A stretch of 64,000 bases of DNA from Adiantum capillus-veneris (GCA_014529385.2 CM043961.1:11452478-11516477); one strand, 5' to 3'; shown: positions 48,947 through 61,443, numbered from the stretch's first letter. Numbers and translations: made by a program. The notes: a model not told the origin generated them from the sequence alone.

Positions 48947-49507
48947 TCTAACAAACTTGGACACCCCAAGTCGAGATTCTACCGCGACACAATAGAGATC
49001 ACTTCAAAACAATTCACAAAGTTGACACAGCCCGACCGAGTTCCTTGCCCAGAGGTATTGGTCCCAAAGACTTGCGCCCCGTTCGGTATTTCTTTTTTTA
49101 TTAATGTGAGTTCAAAGTACAAGAGAGTAGGCAGGTGCTAACTCTCTGACTCTACATCCAGATGCTCTGAGAAGTGAGGCCTTGCCCACTTAATTATAAG
49201 TACAAGGGATGCCCCAAAAGCATAGTCCCAAAATCTCTAAACTAAAAGTTGTTTTAATCTTCAAAAGCAATTTGCCCAAAAGCTTCCATTAAAAAACAGC
49301 CAATGTTATTTCCGGAAATCTGTACGCACTGCCACGTCAACAGGTCAGCGTGTTTTGCGGGGAGGCCACGTCAACAATCAGCGTAATCTGCGGGTCCGTG
49401 CAACTGCCAACACATTTTGCGGGAATTTCGTACTACTGCCACATGTCGGCCTTTTCGGCGCATTTCAGTGTGTCCGGGGTTAGCCACGTCACCAGTTATT
49501 TGAGACA
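48947..49507 (-). repeat. LTR E, 5' LTR
   Basis: 561 bp, TCTAACAAACTTGG to TTTGAGACA. Pairs with LTR A by sequence. Confidence 0.8.
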
Positions 49508-50891
49508 CTCTCCGGCCAAGGGGTACACTGGAGAATGGATTATACAAATTCCATCTTCTTTCTTCAGATTTGGACTCACAACCAGCAAATAATATTCTGA
49601 GCTTACCCAACAATGTGTGACAGATTCTAAGGTTAGGTTTTTGCATCTAGCCACCGGAAACCCAACCGATCACTCCGTAGCCAGTCACAAACTCTCTCCC
49701 TGAACAGGTGATCCATGCCAATCTCTAACGCGCTCACTTTCTCTCTAGTCCCTTTTCTTTGTGAACGGTGCTGATTTACTCAATCCAAACCATGATTTTT
49801 TTGTTTTTTCCTCTCTAAAATGCTTCTCTCTCTTGGAAAAATGAATTTTTCCCTCTAGCAGTTTGGGGATTGTCTTCAGTATCTTGGCACAATTTTCTTT
49901 TGAGAATCTAGTGTTTTCTTTCTCTAAAAATTCCTACAGAATTCCTCTCTAAAACAAACCTGATTTGCTTTCACTAGAATTGAAAGACCGTTTATCTTGT
50001 TTTTTAGTCCCCAATTAGTGTTTGCATTTTGCTTTTTTCCCAAAAGCGCTTGTTTTTTTGCTTTTCTTGAAAAGCATGTGCTTCTTGCTTTTCTCTAAAA
50101 AGCACTTACTTTTGTGTTTTGTTTTTAGAATTTGTTTTTACTTTAAACCACGTGTGTGTGGACGTAACCTCAAAACTGTTAAGAAATTGCTTTTAAACTT
50201 TTCAGGAAGAACCTATATAAGAGTCGGAGTAGGACTAGGCACTTTGATACATTAACAGCAGAAAAGTTGCCTTTGATCCATGAAGGTTGATGCCTCGACA
50301 CAAAGAGGACTAGCAGTTCTTTGCCGCCACATTTCAAAACTATTCAAATAAACAAAAACCCAACCGAGGGCATTGACAATGGTGGTTAAAGGCCACCAAC
50401 TCTCTTGTGCAAAAGCATCTCGCTCCACCATCTTCTCCATCTCCCTTCACTTTATTTTTTGGTTCAGTTTGTTCGATTGTTTTGAAGTATTAAAGTTCAT
50501 TCAACCACTCGTGGGAAGCGGTTGCAAGTCCAATATGTTCCAAGATATGATGTTCACCGTTGTAACACGTGTTGATGCATGCTTTGTGGAGCATGCTTGG
50601 ATGGTAATGAGCATGTTTACATGGAGTCGGTGTTTACTAATCCTTGCCACTTGGTGTTATGTTGGTTTTGACAGATGTAATCGAGGGGGGTATGTCAAAG
50701 ATTGAGGCATTGCAAAACCCTATTATAGAGAAGAAAGAGGAGAGAGCTCACAAACTCCAATGTTGATGTGGCAGCAATCTGCTCACATGGCACTTGATGA
50801 CTTGCCACAGGTGACATGTCATTTTTGGCATCTATACAACTATGGAGCATGCCATTGTACATACAGATACATGGTAGTTTGCTATCGTGGG
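49508..50891. other. No recognisable gene; T-rich, one TATA-like site
   Basis: Flanking DNA between LTR E and LTR H. It is T-rich with recurring CTCTCTAAAA and GCTTTTC motifs. TATATAA at 50214-50220 on the plus strand could be a promoter. At about 50676-50692 TGTAATCGAGGGGGGTATGT resembles, on the plus strand, the polypurine tract of the neighbouring elements, so an old inverted element end may lie here. No PSF2 exon was found. Confidence 0.35.
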
Positions 50892-51798
<907 letters not shown>

Positions 51799-52600
51799 TC
51801 CCCCCTTCTTGAATCATCCGCAATACAATATATCTGCAAAACAACTCAAGTTAGCTCGAAAATATCCAAGTGTCATTCCGAGAGTCATTCATTTTTTCTC
51901 ATTCCATATTGAACCTCTTGATATTCTGGCGTAGCAAAATTAGCCATCACACCCAAACTGCATTGATCTTGAACGGGTGTCTCAATGCACTAAAATACAT
52001 ACCCATGCAATCTCATTCAATTAGGAATGTTCACATCCCCCCACAAATAACCATCCTGATCCAAGCCATGAGTTGTTCAACGACTCCCTTATCACTTCTC
52101 CCACAAATAACCTAAAGAGATCTAGGCCATGACATATACAGGACTTTTACAATCAAACGCTCCTCAGGCTGCAGCCTGCATCGCTTGGATGTGCTGAGAG
52201 TAACCCCTGCTCAAACTTTCTTTCTTAGTACTCCCCGCATAAATAACCATCCAAGTCCGAGCCATGAGTAAAAACAGCACTTTTCAAACATTCAATACTC
52301 CCCCTCCAAATAACCACAAGGGTCCAGACCATGAGTACGTGCAAGCATTTTCAAGCATCAATTCTTTTCAATACTCCTCCCGGGAGTAAATCACCAATAA
52401 TTGAAACCAGTATCAAAATAAGAGTCGAGCAATTCTCTAAATCGATACCAAGACATGTTCAAAATAGATAACATCCATTTCAAACAAATTCCAAACAATA
52501 TATCAAACAAAGTTCAAAAAAAGGTATTTAAATACAAGGCAATTAGAAAATTCATTTAGGGCTTAGTTCGGACAATCAAACTTTGAGGACGATTGGCTTG
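51799..52600 (-). other. 3' untranslated region of element H-K
   Basis: No coding frame. Starts with the pyrimidine run TCCCCCCTTCTTG (polypurine tract in sense) and contains repeated AAATAACCATCC...CCATGAGT motifs that also occur, diverged, in the I-J element at 54150-54440. Confidence 0.65.
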
Positions 52601-52605
52601 TCCTT

Positions 52606-53039
52606 CTATATCAAGGTGATCATTCGGTTCCGGAACTGGAGTGTCGCCTCATTCTCGTCGTGCCAAGGCATGCCCAAGAGAGCATCGCAATTGCCCAACT
52701 TCATGATGTGGAAATCGGCTTTTCCATGATATCCTTGGATGGTTATTGGAAGAGTACTCATAAGAGGTGCCACCTTCCAAGTTTTCCCTGTAGCTAGTTC
52801 GCCTTCAAGTTCTCCCCCTTGGGAATCATAATCAAAATCCATCTACTCGAGGAAGTCGGGATGGATGAAATTCGATGGATGAAATTCTTAGTAGCTCCCG
52901 GATCAAAGAAAAATAGGGCTTTGAAGCCATTGATTTTTCCATATGCTTTGCACAATTCATTTGAACTTTCAATGTTTATGACATAAATATCAAGTAGAAG
53001 CCCAATTGCATGTCTAGCTTGCTTAGCTGGAGGTGGTCT
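52606..53039 (-). pseudogene. Retropepsin of element H-K (fossil)
   Basis: 53039-52850 encodes KALFFFDPGATKNFI, 52842-52606 encodes KADFHIMKLGNCDALLGMPW and HDENEATLQFRN, i.e. the active-site strand and the C-terminal LGMPW block of an aspartic protease. Confidence 0.75.
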
Positions 53040-53735
53040 TGTCACAAGACGGGCTCCACGTGCCAATAGAAAAGAACAGACTGAACAACTTTAAGCACTT
53101 CAAATAACAACTGAAATGAAATAGAGAGAGACGACACGCGACACGAAGTGGCGGAATTCCACCCCAGAGAGTATTGGCCCCAAACCTTGGCACCCCTTTC
53201 GGTATTTCTTTATATTGCATCATCAAAGTACAAGCTGGTACTCCAGACTCTGCACCTTCTCTAGGAAGCATGCCAGAGAATGAGCCCTAACCTCATATTT
53301 AAAGGCCCTTAGCCTAAAAAGCAATTATAGTGAAAAGCCTTTAAAACTCAAAAGCTCCTGGTCTAAAAAGCGCTGCCAGCTTTTTGTAAATCGCTCTGGT
53401 GTCCGTACAGTAGGCCACGTGTCAGCCCGCTACGTCACCAAATCAAGGTTAGGGTTAGGGTTAGGGTTTTTTATTTTAGGGTTAGGGTTTCGGGCAAAAT
53501 TAGAGTTTTTGATTTTAGAGTTAGAGTTTCAACAAAATTAGGGTTTTGGAAAAAATTAGGATTTCTGATTTTAGAGTTAGGGTTCAACAAAATTAGGGTT
53601 TTGGACAGAATTAGGGTTTTTGATTTTAGGGTTAGGGTTTCAACAAAATTAGGATTTTGGGTAAATTAGGGTTTTTGATTTTAGGGTTAGGGTTTCAACA
53701 GAATTAGGGTTTCGACACGTCAGTAGTTTGTTACA
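53040..53735 (-). repeat. LTR I, with telo-box array
   Basis: 696 bp, TGTCACAAGACGGGC to TAGTTTGTTACA. 53440-53715 contains nine exact AAACCCTAA telo-boxes (sense) in a ~50-56-bp higher-order repeat. Confidence 0.9.
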
Positions 53736-53843
53736 TCTCCCCTTCTTGAAAGAGAGTAATCGTCCGCGATTACAGCATATCTGCAAAACAACTCAAGTTA
53801 GCTCAAAAATTTCCGAGGGTCATTCCGAGGGACAATCAGTTTG

Positions 53844-53946
53844 CTCTTTTTATTAAGGAATTAGCTTCTCCTTTCTGCTCTTTTGATCAAGGAGTTAGCT
53901 TCTCCTTTCGGCTGTTTTGATCAAGGAGTTAGCTTCTCCTTTCGTC
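53844..53946. repeat. Three tandem copies of a 36-bp unit
   Basis: Unit of the type TTTTGATCAAGGAGTTAGCTTCTCCTTTCGGCT, starting at about 53844, 53880 and 53916, in the 3' untranslated region of element I-J. Absent from H-K. Confidence 0.85.
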
Positions 53947-54149
53947 CAGATCGGAACTCTTGATATTCCGGCGTAGTAAAATTAGCCATCACACCTAGAC
54001 CGTACTAACCTTCCACAGGTGTCTTGATGCACTAAAATTACATACCCAGGCAATCTCATCCAATTAGGAATATTCAGTAGTTGGCACATCACAATGCAAC
54101 ACAAATGCTTACATATGCATGTTACAAGACATAGAAACATAAAGCCACC

Positions 54150-54500
54150 GATGAACACTCCTCCCGCATAACCTAACAAGGTCTGGGCCGGGAGATATTC
54201 AATGACTCCCTCATCACTCCTCCCGCATAACCTAAAAAGGTCCGGGCCGAGAGATATAGAGGCCTTTTACAACCAAACGCCCCCCAGACCGCATCCTGCG
54301 TCATTTGGAGGTGCTGAGAGTAACCACTGCTCAGACTTCTTAATACTCCTCCCGCATAACCATCCAGGTCCGGGCTGGGAGTCACAACAACAATTATTTT
54401 ACAAGCATACAACCAAACGCTCCCCAGGCATCAGCCTGCGGAGGTTTTCAAACATATAAGGAAACGCTCCCCAAGCATCGGCCTGCGTCGTTCTGAGGTT
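54150..54500. repeat. Interspersed repeats in the I-J 3' region
   Basis: Two alternating motifs recur: CTCCTCCCGCATAACC followed by AGGTC(C/T)GGGC (about 54159, 54216, 54345), and AAACG(C)(C/T)CCCCAG followed by GCCTGCG (about 54276, 54416, 54467). The function is unknown; variable tandem repeats are common in plant gypsy 3' regions. Confidence 0.7.
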
Positions 54501-55379
54501 CAAACAATACCAAAATAGTATTTCTCACTTCTCCACCCGGGAGTAAAATCACCAATCATTGATAACAGTATCAAACCAGAGTCAAAACAATTCAAATCGG
54601 CACCAAAACAGGTTCAAAACAGATACCATCCATTTCAAACAAATTCCAAACAGGATCACCAAACAAGATCAAACAGAAGTCAAACTTAAAATGCAATCTC
54701 GACATCAGTCGAGCTCGAAAAGTCGACTGAATTTCCATCTTGAAACCTGCACCAAAAATTAGGGTTAGGTTCCTTCCATGAGGTCCTAGCCGAGCACAGC
54801 ATGGTTCGTCAGCTCTTGGACAAACAGTGTTGCTTTGGCGGCGATGATAGTCCCAAGATAGCAATAGCACTAAACCTCCAAGGTCATCTGCTCGTGAAGA
54901 GACATTTACTGAGAGATGTCGAGAAATTTCAATATATAATCTGCTAGGGTTTCCATGGCAAGCATTTCAGGATACCCCACTCTGCCAGAAGTTGCACTCC
55001 GAAGGAAGATGTCAGAAACCGTATAACTTCGGGCAAATTTTTTATTTTTTTTCTTGAAAGCTTACCAAGTACTTGAAGTATGCTGCTTGGTAGCTGTAGA
55101 CATCAACATTTGCATGGCACTGCTTCTGAGAAAAACAATGACTTGAAACAAATCTGGATCCTTCTCTTGCAAGTGATCTTAATTGGCTTATGCCCTGTAA
55201 GACATGAGCGGTGAGACGGGAAGGCGCCCGATGCGCGATGAAGTAAGGGTGGGAGTCGCTAATAGGTCAAGGTGGGAGGGCGAAGATCTCTCAAATAAAA
55301 TTCCGTCAGTAGCTCTGTCTGCTCTTTTGTAGGACCGGTATGCTTTCAGAAAAGCACACGCCTGATACTCTGATACCAA

Positions 55380-56042
55380 TGTCACAAGACGGGCTCCACG
55401 TGCCAATAGAAAAGAACAGACTGAACAACTTTAAGCACGTCAAATAACAACTCAATTGAAATAGAGAGAGACGACACGCGACACGAAGTGGCGGAATTCC
55501 ACCCCAGAGAGTATTGGCTCCAAACCTTGGCGCCCCTTTCGGTATTTCTTTATATTGCATCATCAAAGTACAAGCCGGTACTCCAGACTCTGCACCTTCT
55601 CCAGGAAGCATGCCAGAGAATGAGCCCTAACCTCATATTTAAAGGCCCTTGGCCTAAAAAGCAATTACAGTGAAAAGCCTTCAAAACTCAAAAGCTCCTG
55701 GTCCAAAAAGCAATGCCAAAAGCTGCCAGCTTTTTGTAAATCGCGTTGGTGTCTGTACAACAGGCCACGTGTCAATCCAACACATCTGCAAATCAGGGTT
55801 AGGGTTAGGATTTCGGGCAGAATTAGAGTTTTTGATTTTTGGGTTAGAGTTTCAACAGAATTAGGGTTTTTTATTTTAGGGTTAGGGTTTCAACTGGATT
55901 AGGGTTTTGGGCAGAATTAGGGTTTCTGATTTTAGAGTTAGGGTTTCAGTAAAATTAGGGTTTTGAGCAAAATTAGGGTTTCTGATTTTAGGGTTAGGAC
56001 TTCAACAGAATTAGGGTTTCGACATGTCAGCAATTTGTTACA
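55380..56042 (-). repeat. LTR J
   Basis: 663 bp, partner of LTR I, also with telo-box motifs at about 55795-56030. Confidence 0.9.
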
Positions 56043-57280
56043 AGTCTTGAGGCTCTATCGGCTGTCGAAGCAAGCGTCGACTCAGCAGGTCTGTCGATTT
56101 GAAGGGGACAATTGACCTGCTGTTCGAAGGGGACAATTGAATAATTATGCCTTAATTGAAAACATCCAAAACATCGGCCTTCATGTAATAAAGTGTCTCG
56201 TTGTTGATGCGTCAAACAAGGCCTTTGAGGTTGACTTTCACAAGATTCTCGAGGAGTTGTTTGTTGTGGTCGAGTGTCTGATTTGTTGTCGGAGTTTCTT
56301 CTATAGTAAACTCTAGCTTCCGCTTCATAAGCTTGTAGCCAGCCACGGCATGGTCAATAAGCTCTAGCATTGTCGATACTTGTTTAGACAGACAGTATTC
56401 ATGTAAGGGTGACGGCAGTCCAATGGTATGTCGCTCGCATTGGTCCTCTAAGAAAATCAACTCGAAGAAAGACACCGGGAGGTAGACGTCGAGAAACCTT
56501 TGGTAGTGGTCTTCCATGGTCTCCGTGGCAAGCATTTTCAAGTTGCCCCATTCTGACAAAATACGGACTTCAAACAGGGAGGTCATATAGCTTCGTGCAA
56601 AAATAGTCTTGAAAGCTTGCCAAGTCCTTGGGGCATGCGGTTGTGTCACGATCAAATTCCACCACTGTATAGCATTATATTTGAGCAACCCCGCTACTCG
56701 AGAAATCTTTGATTCTTCCATATAGTTCCCCAAAGCATAGATGTTGTCAAGTTGTTATAAAAACTGCAAGGCTTTCATCCGATCTTTCACTATGGAAAAA
56801 GTAAAAATTTTACTATCATGTTGCCATCCTGAATTCCTTTGGTTGGTTAGGCACAAACCCGAGATGTGGATAGTAGAGAAATCCATACAGGCTCCAACCA
56901 TTGTATCCAGATGGCGGTGGTGGTGGGGGAGATGGTGGCAAAGGCACTTGCACTGGATTAGAGACGACTACACCGTGTTCTTAAAGACTCCCCCAATTGG
57001 GCGGATGGCTAAGAAGGTTGCCGGTTAGAGGTTCTTACACTTTCTGGTGCCGAAGAAGGGGGTCCACCTAGGGTAGTAGAAGAGACAACATGTAGTTAGA
57101 AACTGTTGAAAACTTAACAGCATCGGGAGATTCTGCTGAGGATGAAGCGAAAGTATGTCACGAAGCTCGTCGGAAAGAAACTCCAAGTACTCCTATAAAG
57201 TCCGAAAACGCCATTGTGCTCTGTCAATTCTTGGTAGGAATGGTATGCTTTTAGAAAAGCACACGACTGGAGCTCTGATA
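56043..57280 (-). pseudogene. gag of element H-K (fossil)
   Basis: The open frame at 56733-56212 (173 codons) is a Ty3/gypsy retrotransposon gag: KISRVAGLLKYNAIQWWNLI, then TWQAFKTIFARSYMTS and MEDHYQRFLDVYL, with LPSPLHEYCLSKQ after. A zinc-knuckle-like RCFGCFQLRH is at about 56190-56130. It is interrupted by element I-J at its protease side. Confidence 0.75.
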
Positions 57281-57284
57281 CCAC

Positions 57285-58003
57285 TATAACGAGAGGGCAC
57301 CACGAGCCAACATAAAAGAACACATGGAACAAACTTTAAGCACTTCAAAACAACGAAACGGAAAGAGATGCACGACACACGAGACGCGGAGTGGCAGAAT
57401 TTCACCCCAAGAGAGCACTAGCCCAAAACGATGGCGAATCTTTTATATTTCTTCAACAGGTTACAGCACCAGTGGCTTTGCTCAACATCTGCTCCCACAA
57501 GAATGCTAGAGAGAGAACCCACCCTTCATATTTAAAGGCCCATGGCCATTCCAAAAGTAGTATGTGAAAAGCTACAAGTCTAAAAGCATCTCGTCTCCAT
57601 AAGCATGCGCCCCATGGGTTGTCCGAACAACATGCCACGTCAATAAACAGTCAACGAAAAACGCACAAGTGTCCGTACAGTATGCCACGTCAGCAGGTCA
57701 GTGTGATTTGTAGGTGAACCGTATTGTTGTCACGTCATCATTGTTTACAACAAGCCCTATGTGTGTGTGGTTGCTTTATTATTAGGCCCCATTGGACAAG
57801 GTCCCATAAGTTGATAAAACGTTTAATATTTGGCCCACTCGGTGAAGAGTTGTAAGTTGGTGAGAACTTTGTCTTCTTTTGCTTCTTCTAGGGTTTAGGC
57901 CCCTCGGCCGGGATATGCAAATTGGCTAGGGTTAGGCTCGGGGACTTGAGAGCCCTAACCCGATCGGATTCTCAGTGGCTTAACACATCAGCAGTTTGTG
58001 ACA
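57285..58003 (-). repeat. LTR K, 5' LTR of element H-K
   Basis: 719 bp, TATAACGAGAGGGCACC to CAGTTTGTGACA, partner of LTR H. Primer site TGGTATCAGAGC is at 57272-57283. Confidence 0.9.
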
Positions 58004-58014
58004 ATGGGAGCCTT

Positions 58015-58096
58015 TGTAATAGACTTAAACACTCCGAGCCAAAGATCTGAAGCAACACACATGAGAGAAACTAAAAACAATTGAACACAATTGAGA

Positions 58097-58129
<33 letters not shown>

Positions 58130-58648
58130 CGACAAGGGACGGCGGAGTTTCGCGCCTAGATGCACTAGCCTTAAAGATTGGCGCCCCTTATCGGTATTTA
58201 TTTTCTATTAAGCTTCAATAAGCACAATGTCCGAGGGTCCTCTCTCCGGTAAGCTCCCAAGTTAATCTGCCAAAAGTAAGGCTTATTTAAGGACCCCTCG
58301 CCTGTTCAAAAGCAATTACATGAAAAGCAGTGATCCCAAAAGCTCCAATCCTAAAGCGTGCACCCTCAGGCAGGTTCCGTAAATCACGGACGTCCATACA
58401 ATGCCATGTCAGTAACCACGATTTGAAGGCCACTCCGTACAGTGTTGCCACGTCAGCATTACGCCCCTCGGCCGGGGTCCATAAGTTGGAGCAAGTTATG
58501 GGTTAGGTTGTTAAACATAACCCCTTCTAGGCCACTCAACTGGGCTAAGTAAGTTGGTTAAAACTTCGTTTGCTTCTTCTCGGGAGGTTTAAGCCCTTCC
58601 TGTCTGCGCTCCGTCCTTTAGGCCATGCCACGTCATCACTTTGTGACA
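58015..58648 (-). repeat. LTR L
   Basis: 634 bp, TGTAATAGACTTAAACACTC to CACTTTGTGACA. Includes a (GA)n stretch at about 58098-58130 and two TGACGTGGCA motifs in sense. It begins 11 bp from the end of LTR K. Confidence 0.85.
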
Positions 58649-59453
58649 TACCCCCCTCTTGAAAGAATTGTAATCACCCTCGATTACGCCTGCAAAACAG
58701 ACATAAGACAAAAACTAGTTCAGTAGGCACTGACTCTAAGTACCCGCGTACTAGATCACGCATATCCTACCGGCACTTGCAGGAAGACGACAGTCACTGA
58801 ACATCTTTTCTTCCGCACTCGGCTGCTACTTTGTAACCCTCTGGCTTATCTTTTGATGGTCCTTTGGTTCTTCTTCTTTTCTAGAGTTCTTGTCCATCTC
58901 TTTCTGCGAGGACAGGTTTCGCTTATCTGTACTCATCTCTCCTTCCAACTTTCCTCCTGACCTAAGAGGAGAATCAATGGCCTCACGCCTTCTCAAGTAA
59001 ATCTCATCGATCAGGTAATTCTTCAGGTGTTTCGCCAATCTCGTGTCCCTGGAGTACTTAATCAATCTGTTCACACATATGCCAATCTGCAATTGACATT
59101 TGTACTCTGTTCTCGCAAACTTTTCCACCAAAAAATTTGCCCAAATCTTCATTCTTTTCTTCAGTTCTCGCGCCGGATTTTTCAACTTTAATCTACCTTC
59201 TTACTGAGAGGTGTTATCTCTGTCACATTCTCCACAAGAACCCATGTGTAATCTGGGATTCTTTATAGATTTATGTCCTGTAAGACAAAACGATGAAAGC
59301 GGGAGCGTGCCCGATGCACGATGTACGAAGGGTGGGAGTGGCTAATAAGTCCGAGGTCGGGACCCGAAGATTCTTTTTAAAAAAACCTGCAATTAGTGGC
59401 AGAAAGGATCTGACCCTCCGTAGAAGAAGAATCTTTCTGTGCTTTGATACCAC
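58649..59453 (-). mobile_element. Short gag-only element L-M interior
   Basis: After the 3' region with hairpin (58670-58687) comes a gag frame at 59185-58826 (ARELKKRMKIWANFLVEKFA, LQIGICVNRLIKYSRDTRLA, then a lysine/glutamate-rich tail). This matches 48760-48500 of the long element. An iMet-like primer site (TGGTATCAAAGC) is at 59441-59452. No pol. A short non-autonomous derivative, broken. Confidence 0.7.
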
Positions 59454-59500
59454 TGTTACCGGCTTGGACACTCCAAGCAAGAAATCAATAGCAACATTCT
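59454..59500 (-). repeat. LTR M, start of an interrupted LTR
   Basis: TGTTACCGGCTTGGACACTC continues for about 40 bp like the other LTR starts, then turns into unrelated sequence. The rest may be LTR N at 60930-61443, separated by a ~1.4-kb insert. Confidence 0.6.
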
Positions 59501-60930
59501 GGAAATCTAACTGCCTTGCATTGCATAGCCAGTGTGGAACTGTTCAGAGAGAGTCCAGGCTTGAGGGCTAAAGAGCACTAAGGTTGGACAAGGACTATGG
59601 TTAGCCAAAGTGGAGTCATTGGCCAGCCAAAGCGGAATCCTTTGATACATAGGCTACATTTCAGTTCTGGGTGTGGCTGCAATGTACAAAGAGGGTCAGA
59701 TGACCTAGAAGAATGTAATGGCAGAAACTCCTAAATTTTAGGGACTGCTATTTTTGGACGGCAAAATGCCTTCGCGTCATTACGTGCAGTTTGACATGGG
59801 GATCATTTTGTTACTCTGTGGCCAAGTCAACAGAGGCTGCAGGTGAGATATTTTTAGACCCGAGGGTCTAAAGCGGGAAAATGCACAAATGAGTGACACT
59901 TGGCACTTTGAGGCCAGTTTACTACTTAAAGAGAAGGCAAAAACGAGATTTTCAACTGTGAGCTCGTTTTTGAGTGCTATCACAGGTGGGAGAGCTTCAT
60001 GGAGTGTTGGCTTACCCTCTATGTACAGTGAGGTGCAGGATGTCATGACCTGCACACCTCTCACTGCTCTCTCTCTCCCCTATTCTTTATGGTTATGCCC
60101 CTCTAGTGGGCTCATCAGATTGACCATGTACAGTCTTGTGGTTTGATACTCTATTGCTGAGGCAAGAGCCTCCCTGAACAGGAACAGGAGTAGCTAACTG
60201 CTACTCCAAAGCAGGGAAACGAGAGGGTGATAACCTCTCAAGTAAACACACAAAAATCAGTACTGTTTTATTGCTGATTTTGGGCTGTTTTGGGACTGTT
60301 TTGTGCTCGGAATCATGCCAAAATCAAGGGGCACGTAGTCCAAGGCATTGGGAACAGTGCAGGGACAGTTGACAGCTGAAATGGGTCAAAAACAGGTCCT
60401 AACCAGAAAATACAGCGGTCTGAAATTTATTGTTTTGCAGCCGTATGGATGCCAGATGCATTGGGAACAGTGCCCACTTGTCAGAGAACACTTATGGGAA
60501 GTGTTGGGGCTCAAAACAAGTGAAAAACCAGAAATTCCAACGAGCTGTAATTGCTCTTTTTGAGTTGGAATCAGAGGGTTTATGCCAATGGAAGTGAGTT
60601 CCAACAGGGGAATTGGTTTCGCGCAAGTTTTGGGGCTGTTATGCTGCCAAAATTTGGCCAAATCAAGTGGTATCTAGTTGGATATAGACAAAGGATTCCC
60701 AGGACTCTACTTTGTAAATTTACCCTCTCAAAGTATAAAGAAATACCGAAAGGAGCGCCTATTAAGGGGCCAATCTAGTGTCTGACTCGCATACAGATGC
60801 ATTCTAGCATCTGTATCCCATTCCCCTATCTTGTGTCATTATAGCACAGGTAGAATAGACGACTAATAATGGGTGAAAGCTAGATCAAGGTTTGAAGTAA
60901 AGTCTACCGCCCTTTTTGAAGTTAATAGGC
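59501..60930. other. Unassigned insert between two LTR parts
   Basis: No gene is recognised. It contains two copies of GCATTGGGAACAGTG (about 60340 and 60458). Near its right end, at 60734-60758, it contains a plus-strand copy of the LTR block AAAGAAATACCGAAAGGAGCG, so it includes at least a piece of a related LTR in inverted orientation. Confidence 0.4.
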
Positions 60931-61443
60931 CGGTTACAGTCGACACAGCCCAGCGTAGTTCCGTGGCCAGAGGTATTGGCCCCAAAGACTGGCGCCCCCT
61001 TTTGGTATTTCTTTTTGTATTAATCTTTGAGAAAATTACTACTCCCGTAGGTCCTCACCTCTCAGACTCTGCGTCCAAATGCTCTGCAGAATGAGGCCCT
61101 CGGGCTCCTTTTATTCTTTTAAGAGATGCCAAAAGCAGAGCCCCAAAAGCAGTAAACTCAAAAGCAAAAAGTCCCAAAAGAAACTTGTTCCAAAATCCTG
61201 TCAGAAAAGCACTCAACGCAATTTACAAAAATACGTACACGGTGCCACGTCAACACCTATCAACGCAAAACACGAAAATCCGCATTGTCTACCACGTCAG
61301 CATGTCAACGTAGATTTCGAAAATCCATATTGTCTGCCACGTCATCATTCGTACTATCTGCCATGTCATCATCCGTACTGTCTGCCATGTCCACGAGTGA
61401 TCAAGCCACATCATCAATCCGGCCACGTCATCACTTTGTGACA
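60930..61443 (-). repeat. LTR N, incomplete at its left end
   Basis: From about GTCGACACAGCCCAGC onwards it matches the other LTRs and ends CACTTTGTGACA. The right part has four to five CCACGTCA-type motifs in ~24-30-bp repeats (61245-61440). It joins RNase H/integrase coding directly at 61444. Confidence 0.8.

Larger units (their letters stand above)
53040..56042 (-). mobile_element. Young nested LTR element I-J, short non-autonomous form
   Basis: LTR J (55380-56042) with primer site at 55367-55378 (TGGTATCAGAGT), a 1.6-kb interior and LTR I (53040-53735). The LTRs are very alike in their left halves (a few per cent different), so this is the youngest insertion in the nest. It lies inside element H-K; flanks GGTCT (53035-53039) and AGTCT (56043-56047) agree at four of five bases. 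The interior has only a decayed gag trace (about 55180-54840, similar to 56630-56480) and a long 3' repeat region; no pol was seen. Confidence 0.85.

Noticed and set aside
58015-61443. L and M/N as a clean insertion with target duplication
   Set aside because: The bases beside 58015 and after 61443 do not match, and the 5' LTR is itself interrupted, so the borders cannot be claimed.
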